Positions 35,853-45,457 are shown, counted from the first letter of the stretch. The stretch: 64,000 nucleotides of DNA from Pseudomaricurvus albidus (GCF_018863235.1 NZ_JAHKRS010000004.1:62001-126000), one strand, 5' to 3'. A program made the numbers and translations. The notes: generated from the letters alone by a model not told the origin.

Positions 35853-36948
35853 ATGGAAATCGCCCCATTAGTAAATGCTTTAAAAGACCTTCAGGAGCGC
35901 ACTGACGTTCTTAGGGGGTATCTTTGACTACGCTCACAAGAAAGAGCGTTTAACCGAGGTCGAACTGGAGCTGGCCGAGCCCAGTGTCTGGGACAAGCCT
36001 GAACGGGCTCAGGAGCTGGGTCGTGAGCGATCCAGCCTGGAAGAAGTGGTCAAAACCATCGAAGATCTGGATCAGGGCGTCGATGACTGCCGTGAGCTGC
36101 TGGATATGGCGGTGGAAGAAGACGACGCCGACAGTGTGGCCGAAGTTGAGGTAGAAATTGAGACCCTCAATGAGCACCTCGCCAAGCTGGAATTCCGTCG
36201 CATGTTCTCCGGCGAAATGGACCCCAACAATGCGTTTGTTGAGATCCAGTCCGGCTCTGGCGGTACCGAAGCTCAGGATTGGGCTGAAATGGTATTGCGT
36301 ATGTACTTGCGCTGGGGTGAAGCCAAAGGCTTTAAAACCACACTGGAAGAGGCCTCTGCGGGCGAAGTGGCGGGTATCAAAAGTGCCACGATTCGCTTTG
36401 AGGGTGAATACGCTTTCGGTTGGTTGAGAACCGAGACCGGCGTTCACCGTTTGGTGCGCAAATCGCCGTTTGATTCCGGCAACCGTCGCCACACCTCATT
36501 TTGTTCGGTGTTTGTATCTCCTGAAATTGATGAAAACATCGAGATCGACATCAATCCATCGGATGTTCGTACTGATACCTACCGCGCTTCCGGGGCAGGT
36601 GGTCAGCACGTGAACAAGACCGATTCGGCGGTCCGACTGACGCACGAACCTACCGGTATTGTGGCCGAGTGTCAGAGTCAGCGTTCTCAGCATAAAAACC
36701 GGGATCAGGCGTGGAAGATGCTTCGCGCTAAAATTTATGAGCAGGAAATGCTCAAGCGCAACGAGGAGAAGCAGGCTCTCGAAGACAACAAGGCGGATAT
36801 TGGCTGGGGAAGCCAGATTCGTTCCTATGTCCTCGATGACCAGCGTATTAAAGATCTGCGCACCAATGTTCAGACCAGTAACTGTGGCACCGTTCTGGAC
36901 GGTGGATTGGACATGTTTATGGAAGCAAGCTTGAAAGCGGGTCTGTAA
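35853..36948 (+). CDS. prfB: Peptide chain release factor 2, expressed by programmed +1 frameshift
   Basis: RF2 terminates translation at UGA and UAA. The gene is read in two frames: 24 codons from ATG 35853 up to an in-frame TGA at 35925-35927, then +1 to 36948. The product is 364 residues, matching the family. The stop-recognition tripeptide SPF falls at 204-206 and the catalytic GGQ at 249-251, each one residue before the E. coli positions. The residue after YR in that loop is Ala (YRASGAGGQ), as in most bacteria. lysS follows after 70 bases, the classic prfB-lysS operon. A simple open-frame search would start the protein too late, at an internal ATG (36046). Confidence 0.97.
35911..35928 (+). 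promoter_or_regulatory. RF2 autoregulatory +1 frameshift site
   Basis: AGGGGGTATCTTTGAC contains the internal Shine-Dalgarno-like AGGGGG, the slippery CTT codon and the in-frame TGA followed by C. This is the near-universal RF2 frameshift signal. Low RF2 makes ribosomes pause at TGA and slip to +1. Confidence 0.97.
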
Positions 36949-37018
36949 CAAACAGCCCGGCATTTGAATACGATCCGGATCCACTTGGCGATCCGGTGCA
37001 TACAATTGGATAAAGACT

Positions 37019-38521
37019 ATGAGCAACAACACGCAACAGCCTCAAGACGAAAACAAGTTGATCGCCGAGCGTCGCAGTAAGTTATCTGCCTTGCGTGAAG
37101 CGGGCAACGCTTTCCCGAATACTTTCCGTCCTGATAGCAAGGCCCAGGATTTGCAGAATGAGTATGGTCGTTTTGAGAAGCCTGAACTGGAAGAGATGGG
37201 TAAGGTGTTCAGTGTTGCCGGCCGCTTGATTCGTAACCGTGGTGCTTTCATGGAAATCCAGGACAGCTCTGGTCGTATCCAGTTGTATGTGACCAAGGAA
37301 GCTCGTCCATTCGCCAAATCTCTGGATCTGGGCGATATCGTTGGAGTTCGCGGCGAACTGCACAAATCGGGCAAGGGTGATCTGTACGTTCAGCTGGATG
37401 AATACCAGTTGCTCACCAAAGCCCTGCGTCCTCTGCCGGACAAATACCATGGCCTGGCTGATCAGGAAATGCGTTATCGTCAGCGTTACGTCGATCTGAT
37501 TGCCAATCCTGAAGTGCGTGACACGTTTAAAATGCGGTCCGCGATTGTGGCGTTTATCCGTAATTACCTCAATGGGCATGACTTCCTGGAAGTTGAAACG
37601 CCAATGCTGCAAGCCATTCCAGGCGGAGCCACAGCGCGTCCATTTGTCACTCATCACAATGCGCTGGATATTGATATGTACCTGCGTATTGCTCCTGAGC
37701 TGTACCTCAAGCGTCTGGTTGTGGGTGGGTTCGATCGGGTTTACGAAATCAACCGTAACTTCCGTAACGAAGGTCTGTCGACTCGTCATAACCCTGAATT
37801 CACCATGCTGGAATTCTATCAGGCCTACGCAGATTACAATGATCTGATGGATCTGACCGAAGACATGCTGCGCAAGTTGTGCGAGCAGGTTATCGGAACC
37901 ACTGAAATTCGCAGTACCGTTAAAAATGCCGACGGTGAAGTCACGGAAGAAACCGTTTACGACTTTACCAAGCCTTTCCGTCGCATCAGCGTTTTTGATT
38001 CCATTCTGCACTTCAATCCAGAATTGTCGGCCAGCGATATTGATAATATCGACAGTGCCCGTGGTGTGGCCACGAAGCTCGGAATCCCTCTGAAAGACAT
38101 TTGGGGGCTGGGCAAAATTCAGATCGAAATCTTCGAGAAAACCGTGGAGCATCGTTTGGATGATCCAACGTTTATTACAAAGTATCCGACTGAAGTATCT
38201 CCCTTGGCGCGTCGCAGCGACGATGATCCGTTTGTGACCGACCGTTTTGAGTTCTTCGTCGGTGGCCGTGAAATTGCCAATGGTTTTTCTGAGTTGAATG
38301 ATGCCGAAGATCAGGCTGAACGTTTCCAGGCGCAAGTAGCCGAGAAGGATGCGGGTGATGACGAGGCCATGCACTACGATGCCGATTATGTCCGTGCTCT
38401 GGAGTACGGTCTGCCACCGACAGCGGGGCAGGGTATTGGTATCGACCGTCTGGTAATGTTGCTGACCGATTCTCCATCGATCCGTGATGTGTTGTTGTTC
38501 CCGGCTATGCGTCCGGAGTAA
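37019..38521 (+). CDS. lysS: Lysyl-tRNA synthetase, class II
   Basis: The 500-residue product has an N-terminal OB-fold anticodon-binding domain (about 60-150, [20 protein letters not shown]). The class II catalytic core carries motif 2 around [14 protein letters not shown] and motif 3 [15 protein letters not shown] at the end. It charges tRNA-Lys. It is cotranscribed with prfB in many bacteria, as the spacing here suggests. Confidence 0.97.
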   Translation: MSNNTQQPQDENKLIAERRSKLSALREAGNAFPNTFRPDSKAQDLQNEYGRFEKPELEEMGKVFSVAGRLIRNRGAFMEIQDSSGRIQLYVTKEARPFAKSLDLGDIVGVRGELHKSGKGDLYVQLDEYQLLTKALRPLPDKYHGLADQEMRYRQRYVDLIANPEVRDTFKMRSAIVAFIRNYLNGHDFLEVETPMLQAIPGGATARPFVTHHNALDIDMYLRIAPELYLKRLVVGGFDRVYEINRNFRNEGLSTRHNPEFTMLEFYQAYADYNDLMDLTEDMLRKLCEQVIGTTEIRSTVKNADGEVTEETVYDFTKPFRRISVFDSILHFNPELSASDIDNIDSARGVATKLGIPLKDIWGLGKIQIEIFEKTVEHRLDDPTFITKYPTEVSPLARRSDDDPFVTDRFEFFVGGREIANGFSELNDAEDQAERFQAQVAEKDAGDDEAMHYDADYVRALEYGLPPTAGQGIGIDRLVMLLTDSPSIRDVLLFPAMRPE

Positions 38522-38575
38522 GACTCAGGTGCGTTTGAGCCTATAAGGCAACCACACAGCTACAGGGATTGATTC

Positions 38576-39370
38576 ATGGGGTTATTCCAGCAGGAAACAC
38601 AGATAGAGAAGGTGGCTGACAACCGCTGGCTGTCGGCTTTCAGCGATAACTGGTGTATTGGTGATGTGCCCAATGGCGGGTACATCATGGCCATTGCCGC
38701 CAAGGTCCTGAGTGAAGCATTGCCCCATAAAGACCCTTTGAGTGTCAGCGCCTTCTACATGGCTCCTACCCAGGTCGGACCGGTAGAGTGTGACGTTGAA
38801 GAGCTGCGTTCCGGCGGTTCCACTTCCTTTGCCATGGTCAGAATGTACCAGCAGGGCGAGCTGAAGGTGCAGGTTACCGCCGCTTTCACCGACTTTGAAC
38901 GTGTACAGGGAGTGACTCAGCAGCTGGTACAGCCGGCTACGACGTTGTCTTCGGAAGACTGCGTGTTGTTATCGCCGCCACCTCACGTGAAGTTGGCCAG
39001 ACATGTCAATCTTTGGGTCATCCCCGGCCAGGAGCTTTGCATGCTGGGCAAGCCTCAAGGAGAGGGGCGCTGGGATGGCTGGATTGATTTTCGCGATGGC
39101 AACCCGGTAGATCCTTTTGCTCTGCTATGCTTTAGTGACGCTTTTCCTCCGCCTGCCTTTACCTATTTCGGACCAACCGGCTGGGTTCCCACTGTTGAGC
39201 TGACCGTGCAGGTCAGAGCGCGGCCCGCACCGGGCCCAATTCAGTGCCAGTTCACATCGCGAATGATGACTGATGGCATTACGGAAGAAGATGGCATAAT
39301 GTGGGACAGCGAAGGAAAGTTGGTGGCTATCAGCCGCCAAACCGCCAAGTTTCGTTTGCCAAAACAGTAA
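38576..39370 (+). CDS. Acyl-CoA thioesterase, TesB/4HBT_3-like double hot-dog protein
   Basis: The 264-residue product has two hot-dog halves. The first carries DVPNGGYIMAIAAKVLSEAL (about 30-49), SVSAFYMAPTQVG and the GGSTSFAMVRMYQQ strand. The second has PFALLCFSDAFPPPAFTYFG and VELTVQVRARPAPG. This is the thioesterase-like family that hydrolyses acyl-CoA esters. The substrate chain length is unknown. It lies 54 bases after lysS on the same strand and may share its transcript. Confidence 0.83.
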   Translation: MGLFQQETQIEKVADNRWLSAFSDNWCIGDVPNGGYIMAIAAKVLSEALPHKDPLSVSAFYMAPTQVGPVECDVEELRSGGSTSFAMVRMYQQGELKVQVTAAFTDFERVQGVTQQLVQPATTLSSEDCVLLSPPPHVKLARHVNLWVIPGQELCMLGKPQGEGRWDGWIDFRDGNPVDPFALLCFSDAFPPPAFTYFGPTGWVPTVELTVQVRARPAPGPIQCQFTSRMMTDGITEEDGIMWDSEGKLVAISRQTAKFRLPKQ

Positions 39371-39534
39371 TCCGCAGTTTAATTACAGCGGCGATGTCAG
39401 TGTTTGGCGTGCTTTAGACACAAATAGAGCTATTTTTTGACTGAATGTCAGATTTTTGCTGAAGATGTCGTCAGATGTAAGAGTTTTGCTGAATTTCAGA
39501 TAGGTGGGTCGATACCGAGTCAGAGGGTTTATAG

Positions 39535-40275
39535 ATGTGGGGCTATGATCGGTCTGAGGATACCATGCTGGTACCTTATAAGACGCAAGATGAGCATTTT
39601 GAGCTGTTTTGTATGGTTCTGGAGCGTGGTTTTGCAATTCACACGTGCCACTCTGACCGACTGGTTGTTGAGTTTCGCCTCAAGGATACCGGTTCCAGGC
39701 GCTATTTGCCTCGCGTTCACCCGAAGGGTGGCGTCAGCTTCCGCATCCCGGAAGAATGGCTAAAGCCCAGTGACCTCTACTTGCACTATGACCCTTCCAG
39801 TGAGGCGGACATCCCTGAATTGGCGTACTTTCGTCCTGAAAGTAATACCTTTATCCCATTCGATTATGAAAATGCCAGCCTTCTGGATCCAAACGAGGAC
39901 GATCTGGTTATCCCGGTGGTCAAGTTATCCACTTTGAAAGGCCTGCATTACATCAAAGACATCGCCTGTTTGCAGATGTTTAAGTTGGATTTTAATCGTC
40001 TCTCCAGCGCTGATCCGGCCCTGGCAGAGCAGGTCAGAGAAGTGCTGGCTCGTAAAATGGAACGCTTTGTGGAATTTGCTCATCCCTGGGTGCAGGCAAA
40101 TTATGCAGAGCGTATCGCCAAGGATTACCTGGAAAATTATAAACCCAGACCAGTACCGAAAAGTGCCGGGCGAAAGGCCTCGGTTCTAACCCGCGGTAAA
40201 CTTAGCGGTGTTAAGAAGCGTGACCAGTCGGTGTTGGGCAATTCACCGGATTCCACATTTTTGAGTTGGGATTAA
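39535..40275 (+). CDS. Protein of unknown function
   Basis: I do not recognise this 246-residue protein. It has no signal peptide or membrane segment. The first half is beta-rich and aromatic (LVVEFRLKDTGSRRYLPRVH, SFRIPEEWLKPSDLYLHYDP). Residues about 145-205 are helical (AEQVREVLARKMERFVEFAH). The last 40 residues are basic and probably disordered. A GAGGG eight bases before the ATG and normal codon use support it as a real gene. It is followed by a strong bidirectional terminator. Confidence 0.75.
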   Translation: MWGYDRSEDTMLVPYKTQDEHFELFCMVLERGFAIHTCHSDRLVVEFRLKDTGSRRYLPRVHPKGGVSFRIPEEWLKPSDLYLHYDPSSEADIPELAYFRPESNTFIPFDYENASLLDPNEDDLVIPVVKLSTLKGLHYIKDIACLQMFKLDFNRLSSADPALAEQVREVLARKMERFVEFAHPWVQANYAERIAKDYLENYKPRPVPKSAGRKASVLTRGKLSGVKKRDQSVLGNSPDSTFLSWD

Positions 40276-40333
40276 GTTTGATCCGTGTGGCTTGCAAGCA
40301 AGTCCCGTCTCGTTCATATCACAAGTAAAACAT

Positions 40334-40390
40334 TAAAAACGCACCGCTCAGCCTGTTAAGTCTCCATAGACTGAGGCGGTGCGTTTTTTG
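40334..40390. terminator. Bidirectional terminator
   Basis: CGCACCGC-TCAG and CTGA-GGCGGTGCG form a long stem with one bulged G. It has AAAAA on the left and TTTTTT on the right. It separates the unknown gene on the plus strand from the TonB receptor gene on the minus strand. Confidence 0.85.
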
Positions 40391-40464
40391 TCTCCTGACT
40401 TTTAGTTGTTCCTGCAATTTACGCAGGGGGTCACATTTCAAAGCACATCAGTAACGTTTGTGGT

Positions 40465-42810
40465 CTAAAACTCATAACTTGCCTTGATGGCAACAGTACG
40501 TGGTGCCCCATAAAAGCCTTCCACAATAGGAGCGCCGGATGATCGTAAGTCATAACCGCTGGTACGGTATTCCTCGTCAGTCAGGTTGCGCCCTTCAATG
40601 GCGAATCGCCAGTGATTATCGGCAGTTGTGTAGGCCAAGGTCGCGTCGATGGTATTGTAGGCTTCCTGTTCGATAAGAGGGCTCAGATCGGTCGTTGGAA
40701 TGATATCATCCCGATAGCTGTAGCTCAGTCGTGCAGTAATGCCAGAGCCACTTTTCAGAGTATGGTCGTAAGTGGCGTTGAGTGTGTAAGTCCAGCGAGG
40801 GGTATTGGTGAACTCCTGCTGATCGGCAATATCGACACCGCCATCCAGGTATTCCTTGTACTCGGCATCCAGGTAGGCGAGGTTTCCGCTGATACTAAAT
40901 GATTCTGTCAGGGCTGCGGCAAACTCCATTTCTACACCCTGAATTACACCCTGTCCTGCGTTAGTGAAATCTCCAAAGAAAGTGCCGTCGCTGGATTGAC
41001 TGAAAATACTTAACTGAATGTCTTCGTAGTCGCTGTAAAAATAAGCGGCGTTTAACATCAAGCGATTAAACAGAGTGGTTTTGACTCCGATCTCGTAGCT
41101 GGTGACGGTTTCCTCATCGTAGGGGTTGACTGAGTCGGGATTACTGAGTTGCTTGGCCCGAATATTAAATCCTCCACTTTTGAATCCCTCACTGATACTG
41201 GCATAGATCAGAGCTTCATCACTGAGTTGATAATCCAGGCTGATTTTAGGAGAAAAGCTTGTCCAGGTTTCGTCGCCCTGAAAATCTGTTTCGGTGTAAA
41301 TGACATCGGTGAATTGATCGTCGGTAAAGTTTTCAGCCAGTATGTCTGCGGTTTTCTTTTCCCAGTTGTAGCGTCCGCCCAGAGTCAGGCTGAGTTTCTC
41401 GGTCATTTGCCAGCTGGTTTCACCATATAGGGAATAGCTTTCTGTCACGATGTCACCTGCACTGGTGGTGTATTGTGGCAGTACGGTGGTGATAGAAACA
41501 GGGAAGGGATTGTCAGGATGACCAGCCGGTAACACAGGAGCCAGTAAAAACTTGTTTTTCACGGTGCCACCTGCGGTGGCATCAATATAATAGAGACCGA
41601 AGACTGCCTGCCAGTCTTCGCCATTGTCAAAATTGAATTGCAGTTCCTGGGTGAATTGATGGTCGTCATATTCCCCGTAAACGTCGGCGATGGGGAGTGG
41701 TCCCATGTCAAAATCAATGGTGCCATCGCTGTCTCCCTGGCGATAGGCAGTGACGGACTTAAACGACCAGGTGTTGTTGATATCGTATTCCACCGTCAGG
41801 GAGGCTCCGGAGGTATTCACGTCATTGCGTGAACCCTCCAGACCAGAGTCAGTATCGTAGCGATCATCAGAAACCGGTAAGGGAGAGATGCCATTTGCGG
41901 CTGCAGCAGCGTCTACAGCGTCGGCAGAATAATAAGGCAGGCCGGGTATTAATGGTGTCACCAGACCAGATAGCATGACCGGAATTGTGGCTTCCCACGG
42001 GTTCGCCATCAACCTTTGCCCGCCGCGTGGGGCTGAAGTATCTTTGGTAGCGTCCAGCGCCAGTTTGGCAGTCAGACTTGAGTTGATATGCCAATCCAGT
42101 GCGAGGCGTCCGCTGAGTACTTGTTTATCACTGACATCGGCACCGGTGGTGTGATTGGTACCCAATCCTTCGTGTTGCAGAGACGCAACAGAGATTTTCG
42201 CAGCCAGAACCTCATCAATCAGTGCGGTATTGTAACTGGCCACCAGATCCTTGCGATCGTAATTTCCAAGGGCTACCTGCAGTTTACCCTCGGTGTCGAA
42301 AGATACGGGTTTGGAGACATATTTGATGGTGCCACCGATGGTGTTGCGGCCATAAAGTGTTCCCTGTGGTCCCCGCAGAACTTCAATACGGTCGACATCA
42401 AAGACATCCAGCAGTGCTCCCTGGGGACGGGCGATATATACGTCATCCAGATACAAACCAACACCGGGCTCAACGCCCCACAACGGATCTGACTGACCCA
42501 CGCCGCGAATGTATGCAGTAAGTGTGCTGGTGGTACCTCGAGCAGCATAGGCCGTAAGTCCAGGAACTTGAGCTTGTACATCGGCAATGTCAGTGGCGCC
42601 GCTGATGGCCAGCTCTCTGGCGTCCATAGCCGTCACTGCAAGCGGAACATCCTGTAAATTCTCAGATCGTTTACGTGCGGTAACGACAATTTCTTCGAGC
42701 ACGGGTGTATTCAGCAGGGCTGAATCTTCTTGGGCATAAGAGATTACAGGTATGGTGCTGCTTATGGCAGCGGTTAACAGGCTGAGCTTGCATAAGTGAG
42801 TGGTGTTCAT
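40465..42810 (-). CDS. TonB-dependent outer-membrane receptor
   Basis: The 781-residue product has a signal peptide (cleavage near SYAQE) and a TonB box in LEEIVVTARKR. A plug domain follows (about 50-165, DVQAQVPGLTAYA, RIEVLRGPQGTLYGRNTIGG). The 22-strand barrel ends in the aromatic AIKASYEF. It belongs to the broad FecA/BtuB-like class, in the subgroup used by marine bacteria for organic substrates. It lies 39 bases downstream of an alpha/beta hydrolase gene on the same strand, so the two are probably one operon. Import of oligomers or esters is inferred only. Confidence 0.92.
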   Translation of the reverse strand: MNTTHLCKLSLLTAAISSTIPVISYAQEDSALLNTPVLEEIVVTARKRSENLQDVPLAVTAMDARELAISGATDIADVQAQVPGLTAYAARGTTSTLTAYIRGVGQSDPLWGVEPGVGLYLDDVYIARPQGALLDVFDVDRIEVLRGPQGTLYGRNTIGGTIKYVSKPVSFDTEGKLQVALGNYDRKDLVASYNTALIDEVLAAKISVASLQHEGLGTNHTTGADVSDKQVLSGRLALDWHINSSLTAKLALDATKDTSAPRGGQRLMANPWEATIPVMLSGLVTPLIPGLPYYSADAVDAAAAANGISPLPVSDDRYDTDSGLEGSRNDVNTSGASLTVEYDINNTWSFKSVTAYRQGDSDGTIDFDMGPLPIADVYGEYDDHQFTQELQFNFDNGEDWQAVFGLYYIDATAGGTVKNKFLLAPVLPAGHPDNPFPVSITTVLPQYTTSAGDIVTESYSLYGETSWQMTEKLSLTLGGRYNWEKKTADILAENFTDDQFTDVIYTETDFQGDETWTSFSPKISLDYQLSDEALIYASISEGFKSGGFNIRAKQLSNPDSVNPYDEETVTSYEIGVKTTLFNRLMLNAAYFYSDYEDIQLSIFSQSSDGTFFGDFTNAGQGVIQGVEMEFAAALTESFSISGNLAYLDAEYKEYLDGGVDIADQQEFTNTPRWTYTLNATYDHTLKSGSGITARLSYSYRDDIIPTTDLSPLIEQEAYNTIDATLAYTTADNHWRFAIEGRNLTDEEYRTSGYDLRSSGAPIVEGFYGAPRTVAIKASYEF

Positions 42811-42849
42811 CGTATTCCCCTTTTATGGTTATTACTTCTGGGTGGCTTC

Positions 42850-43635
42850 TCAGTGAGTTGTTCTTAAAAAGTGTTCCATGACCTGATTGAGCGCGTCAGG
42901 TTGATCCAGTGGTGTGGCGTGGCGTGAGTCAGTGATAACCTGCAACAGGCAGTTGGTAATTTTCTGGCAGTATTGTTTTTTGTCACTGACCGGGGTGTAG
43001 TCCTGATCGGCGCTCACTACCAGAACCGGCATGGTAAGGCACTGCAATCGATCACTGACATCCCAGCCAAGGAAAGACTTGAGGGAGTGGACGTAAGCCT
43101 TGCGATCATTCCTCTTCATGTTGCTGACAAATTCGTCATAGAGTGCGCGCTGACTCGGTTTGGGAAAGAGGCCGCGCCCGATTAACTTCCCGAGACGCTC
43201 CATGCCCAGCAGGCGAATACAAACCAGACGACGCAAGACTTCCAGTCGCTCGGACAAGGTCTGGCAGGGTACCCGCGGTGTGGAGTTAATGATTGTCAGG
43301 CTCAATAAGCGCTGTGGTTGATCGACAGCTAATTGGAAGGCGATCATGCCCCCCATCGAAAAACCGGCTAGATGAAATCGATCAATACCCAACGTGTTTA
43401 ACAAAAGTGTGATATCCCGAGCCAGCATGGGGATGGAATAGGGCATGTCAGGCTTGTCAGAATTTCCATGCCCGCGAGTGTCGATAGTAATCACTTGATA
43501 GTGTTTGCTGAAAAATGCGGTCTGTTCCCGCCAATCCTGCAGTCGTGAACCCAGTCCATGGAGTAAAACCAGTGGTTCACCCTGGCCTGTGATTTCGTAA
43601 TTTAAATGAATGTTGTTAATTGCTAAGCGGGGCAT
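42850..43635 (-). CDS. Alpha/beta hydrolase
   Basis: The 261-residue product has the canonical fold: the oxyanion loop LLHGLGSRLQDW, RGHGNSDKP, nucleophile Ser93 in LAGFSMGGMIAF, acid Asp212 in SADQDYTP and His239 in DSRHATPLDQP. There is no signal peptide, so it is cytoplasmic. It resembles esterases, lactonases and PHA-type intracellular hydrolases; sequence alone does not choose between them. GGAG lies six bases before the ATG. It leads the operon with the TonB receptor. Confidence 0.88.
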   Translation of the reverse strand: MPRLAINNIHLNYEITGQGEPLVLLHGLGSRLQDWREQTAFFSKHYQVITIDTRGHGNSDKPDMPYSIPMLARDITLLLNTLGIDRFHLAGFSMGGMIAFQLAVDQPQRLLSLTIINSTPRVPCQTLSERLEVLRRLVCIRLLGMERLGKLIGRGLFPKPSQRALYDEFVSNMKRNDRKAYVHSLKSFLGWDVSDRLQCLTMPVLVVSADQDYTPVSDKKQYCQKITNCLLQVITDSRHATPLDQPDALNQVMEHFLRTTH

Positions 43636-43670
43636 TCCGGTCTCCGGCGGTTGTTGTTTTTATTTAAAAT

Positions 43671-43728
43671 ACGGAATTAATATTCCGAATTCAAGTGAAA
43701 TTTGTTGTAATCGGAATATTAATTCCGT
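43671..43728. promoter_or_regulatory. Twin mirror-image operator-like palindromes
   Basis: At 43671-43688 and 43711-43728 lie two 18-base sequences that are exact reverse complements of each other. Each is also a near-palindrome of form CGGAAT-N4-ATTCCG. Their centres are 40 bp apart. They sit in the divergent promoter gap of the hydrolase/TonB operon and the secreted depolymerase-like gene. This is the pattern of a dimeric regulator binding two sites. Confidence 0.7.
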
Positions 43729-43816
43729 AAATTTGGTGTCGACAGGGAGGTTTCCAGAGAGGTATCGGTAACAGACAGGAGTTTGATTCTAAATAACGAT
43801 AATAAAAGGATTGGTT

Positions 43817-44728
43817 ATGAAAATAAGAAACAACCCACAATTCAAACTGTGGTGTAACTTCCGCTCAGATGGGTTCTTTCAAAAGCTCAGGTCGGTTCTA
43901 AAGGTCATTAGCTGTTTTATGCCGGCTATGTTTTTTGTGTCGCAGGGATGGGCTGACTCCCGTTGCAGTGAACGCTCTAAAACATTCTTGGTGCCCGGGG
44001 AGATTACTTGCAGTTACCGCTCCTTAACTTTGCCTTCCGGCGCTCTAACGTCACGTGAAGTGAAGTATGAATTACCGCTGGGACAGCCACCTGCTGGTGG
44101 GTGGCCGGTTGCGATTGTGTATCAGGGCAGCTTGTTCCCTGTGGAGTTTAGCCGAACAACCAGTGCGCCTTTTGGAGGTTTTTACGAGCTGAAAACCATT
44201 AAGAAGTTACTTGATAACGGCTATGCGGTGTTGGCTCCCCGTGCGCCTGCGGAGTTGGCCTGGTTAACGAATGCAGCGACGGTGGTCAGTGATAATTTGT
44301 ACCACACTACTACGGATTACACCTTTCTGACGAATGTGCTGCAGGCGATCAAGGACGGCACCTTTGGTCCGCTCAATCCTGATCGGCAGTATGCAACGGG
44401 CATTTCCAGTGGTGGCTACAATAGCAGTCGCATGGCGGTATCTTTTCCCGGAGAGTTTAAAGCGCTGGTGATCCATTCAGGTTCTTACGCTGAATGTCTC
44501 GGACCTGTTTGTGTTGTGCCTTTGCAGCTGCCTGACGATCATCCACCGACCTATTTTATTCACGGCCTGGTGGATACGATTGTGCCCTGGTCGACCATGG
44601 ACAGTTACTATGATCGCTTGAGATGGGAAGGTGTTACCTCAGACCGCCACACCAACACTCTGGGAGGGCACGAATGGTTTCCGGAGTCAGCTAATCTGGT
44701 TCTTAACTGGTTTGAGCGATTCCAGTGA
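43817..44728 (+). CDS. Secreted esterase resembling medium-chain-length PHA depolymerase
   Basis: The 303-residue product has a long n-region and signal core (about 27-46, cleavage near QGWAD). The alpha/beta hydrolase triad is Ser197 in GISSGGYNSSRMAVSFPG, Asp253 in IHGLVDTIVPW and His285 in GGHEWF. The GISSG lipase box and following GGYN match the extracellular mcl-PHA depolymerase type known from Pseudomonas fluorescens GK13. The overall size is also comparable. AGGA six bases before the ATG at 43817 decides the start over a TTG two codons earlier. Other polyester or lipid substrates remain possible. Confidence 0.78.
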   Translation: MKIRNNPQFKLWCNFRSDGFFQKLRSVLKVISCFMPAMFFVSQGWADSRCSERSKTFLVPGEITCSYRSLTLPSGALTSREVKYELPLGQPPAGGWPVAIVYQGSLFPVEFSRTTSAPFGGFYELKTIKKLLDNGYAVLAPRAPAELAWLTNAATVVSDNLYHTTTDYTFLTNVLQAIKDGTFGPLNPDRQYATGISSGGYNSSRMAVSFPGEFKALVIHSGSYAECLGPVCVVPLQLPDDHPPTYFIHGLVDTIVPWSTMDSYYDRLRWEGVTSDRHTNTLGGHEWFPESANLVLNWFERFQ

Positions 44729-45367
44729 TCAGTTGGCTACACCCAGATATTGATTGAATACCCGCACCAGCTCGGCATTCAGGTTTTTCTTGGAGATGCC
44801 TCCCAGAGAGCCGGTTATTGTGTGTTGATTGAGAATGCCGAGCACCATGTGGGCCACTGATTTAATGGCCAGATCGGGGTTGGGGTGACTGATTTCGTTC
44901 TTGCGTTCCCGCAACAGGGTGCCCATGCGCTTGCCGATGAGGTTGTTGAGCTGGTGCACCTGGCTGCGGAATTCGGTATCGCGGGAGGCTTGAAGGATCA
45001 TGGCTCTGAGAGTACCGGCACGGCCGCGGTGAATGGTAACGAACACGTCGACAAATGTTTCAGCTATGACAGAAATGGATTGATCTTGCCAGCGCTCTGA
45101 GTTGAAGGTGTCCTCAATGACGTCTTCAATCTCGGTAAAAAAACGCTGCATCAAAAGCAGGGATAAGGTTTCTTTTTCGGCCAGCAGGCGATAAAAAGTC
45201 CCGACGGAAGATTGGGCTTCTTTCGCCAGATCGGCAATACCTGCTTCTTCAAAACGGTTTTCAGCCAGCAGGCGTTCGCCGGCAGCCAGAAACCGATCCA
45301 GCGCTTCACGGCTGCGAGCCTGGGTTGGTTCCGGTACGCTTACCAAAGATTTGAATATTGAACCCAT
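44729..45367 (-). CDS. TetR-family transcriptional regulator
   Basis: The 212-residue product has an N-terminal TetR helix-turn-helix (about 18-62, EEAGIADLAKEAQSSVGTFYRLLAEKE) and a helical ligand domain. The ATG at 45367 has AAGGA six bases upstream. The frame is open for another 100 codons upstream, but that part is unrelated and overlaps fpr. Its stop abuts that of the secreted esterase gene with no gap. It may bind the palindromes at 43671-43728, though it could equally follow fpr. Confidence 0.88.
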   Translation of the reverse strand: MGSIFKSLVSVPEPTQARSREALDRFLAAGERLLAENRFEEAGIADLAKEAQSSVGTFYRLLAEKETLSLLLMQRFFTEIEDVIEDTFNSERWQDQSISVIAETFVDVFVTIHRGRAGTLRAMILQASRDTEFRSQVHQLNNLIGKRMGTLLRERKNEISHPNPDLAIKSVAHMVLGILNQHTITGSLGGISKKNLNAELVRVFNQYLGVAN

Positions 45368-45436
45368 GTTGTTCCTTAAATCGATCCATAATCCCAAACA
45401 GCTAAAAAGACTAGCACGAAAGACCGCGGATCGAAA

Positions 45437-45452
45437 CGGAACGCAGGTTCTG
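45437..45452. promoter_or_regulatory. Degenerate operator-like sequence before the TetR gene
   Basis: CGGAACGCAGGTTCTG has the same 16-base length and outer GGAA...TTC arrangement as the twin palindromes at 43671-43728, matching ten positions. It lies 70 bases before the TetR start and could be an autoregulatory site. The match is weak and may be chance. Confidence 0.3.
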
Positions 45453-45457
45453 TTTAA

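Noticed and set aside
36046-36948. prfB as a truncated 300-residue gene starting at an internal ATG
   Set aside because: The upstream 24 codons and frameshift signal restore the full-length RF2, so the internal start is an artefact of ignoring the +1 shift.
37082-38374. 430-codon minus-strand open frame over lysS
   Set aside because: Fully antisense to a certain gene, with no recognisable domain despite its length.
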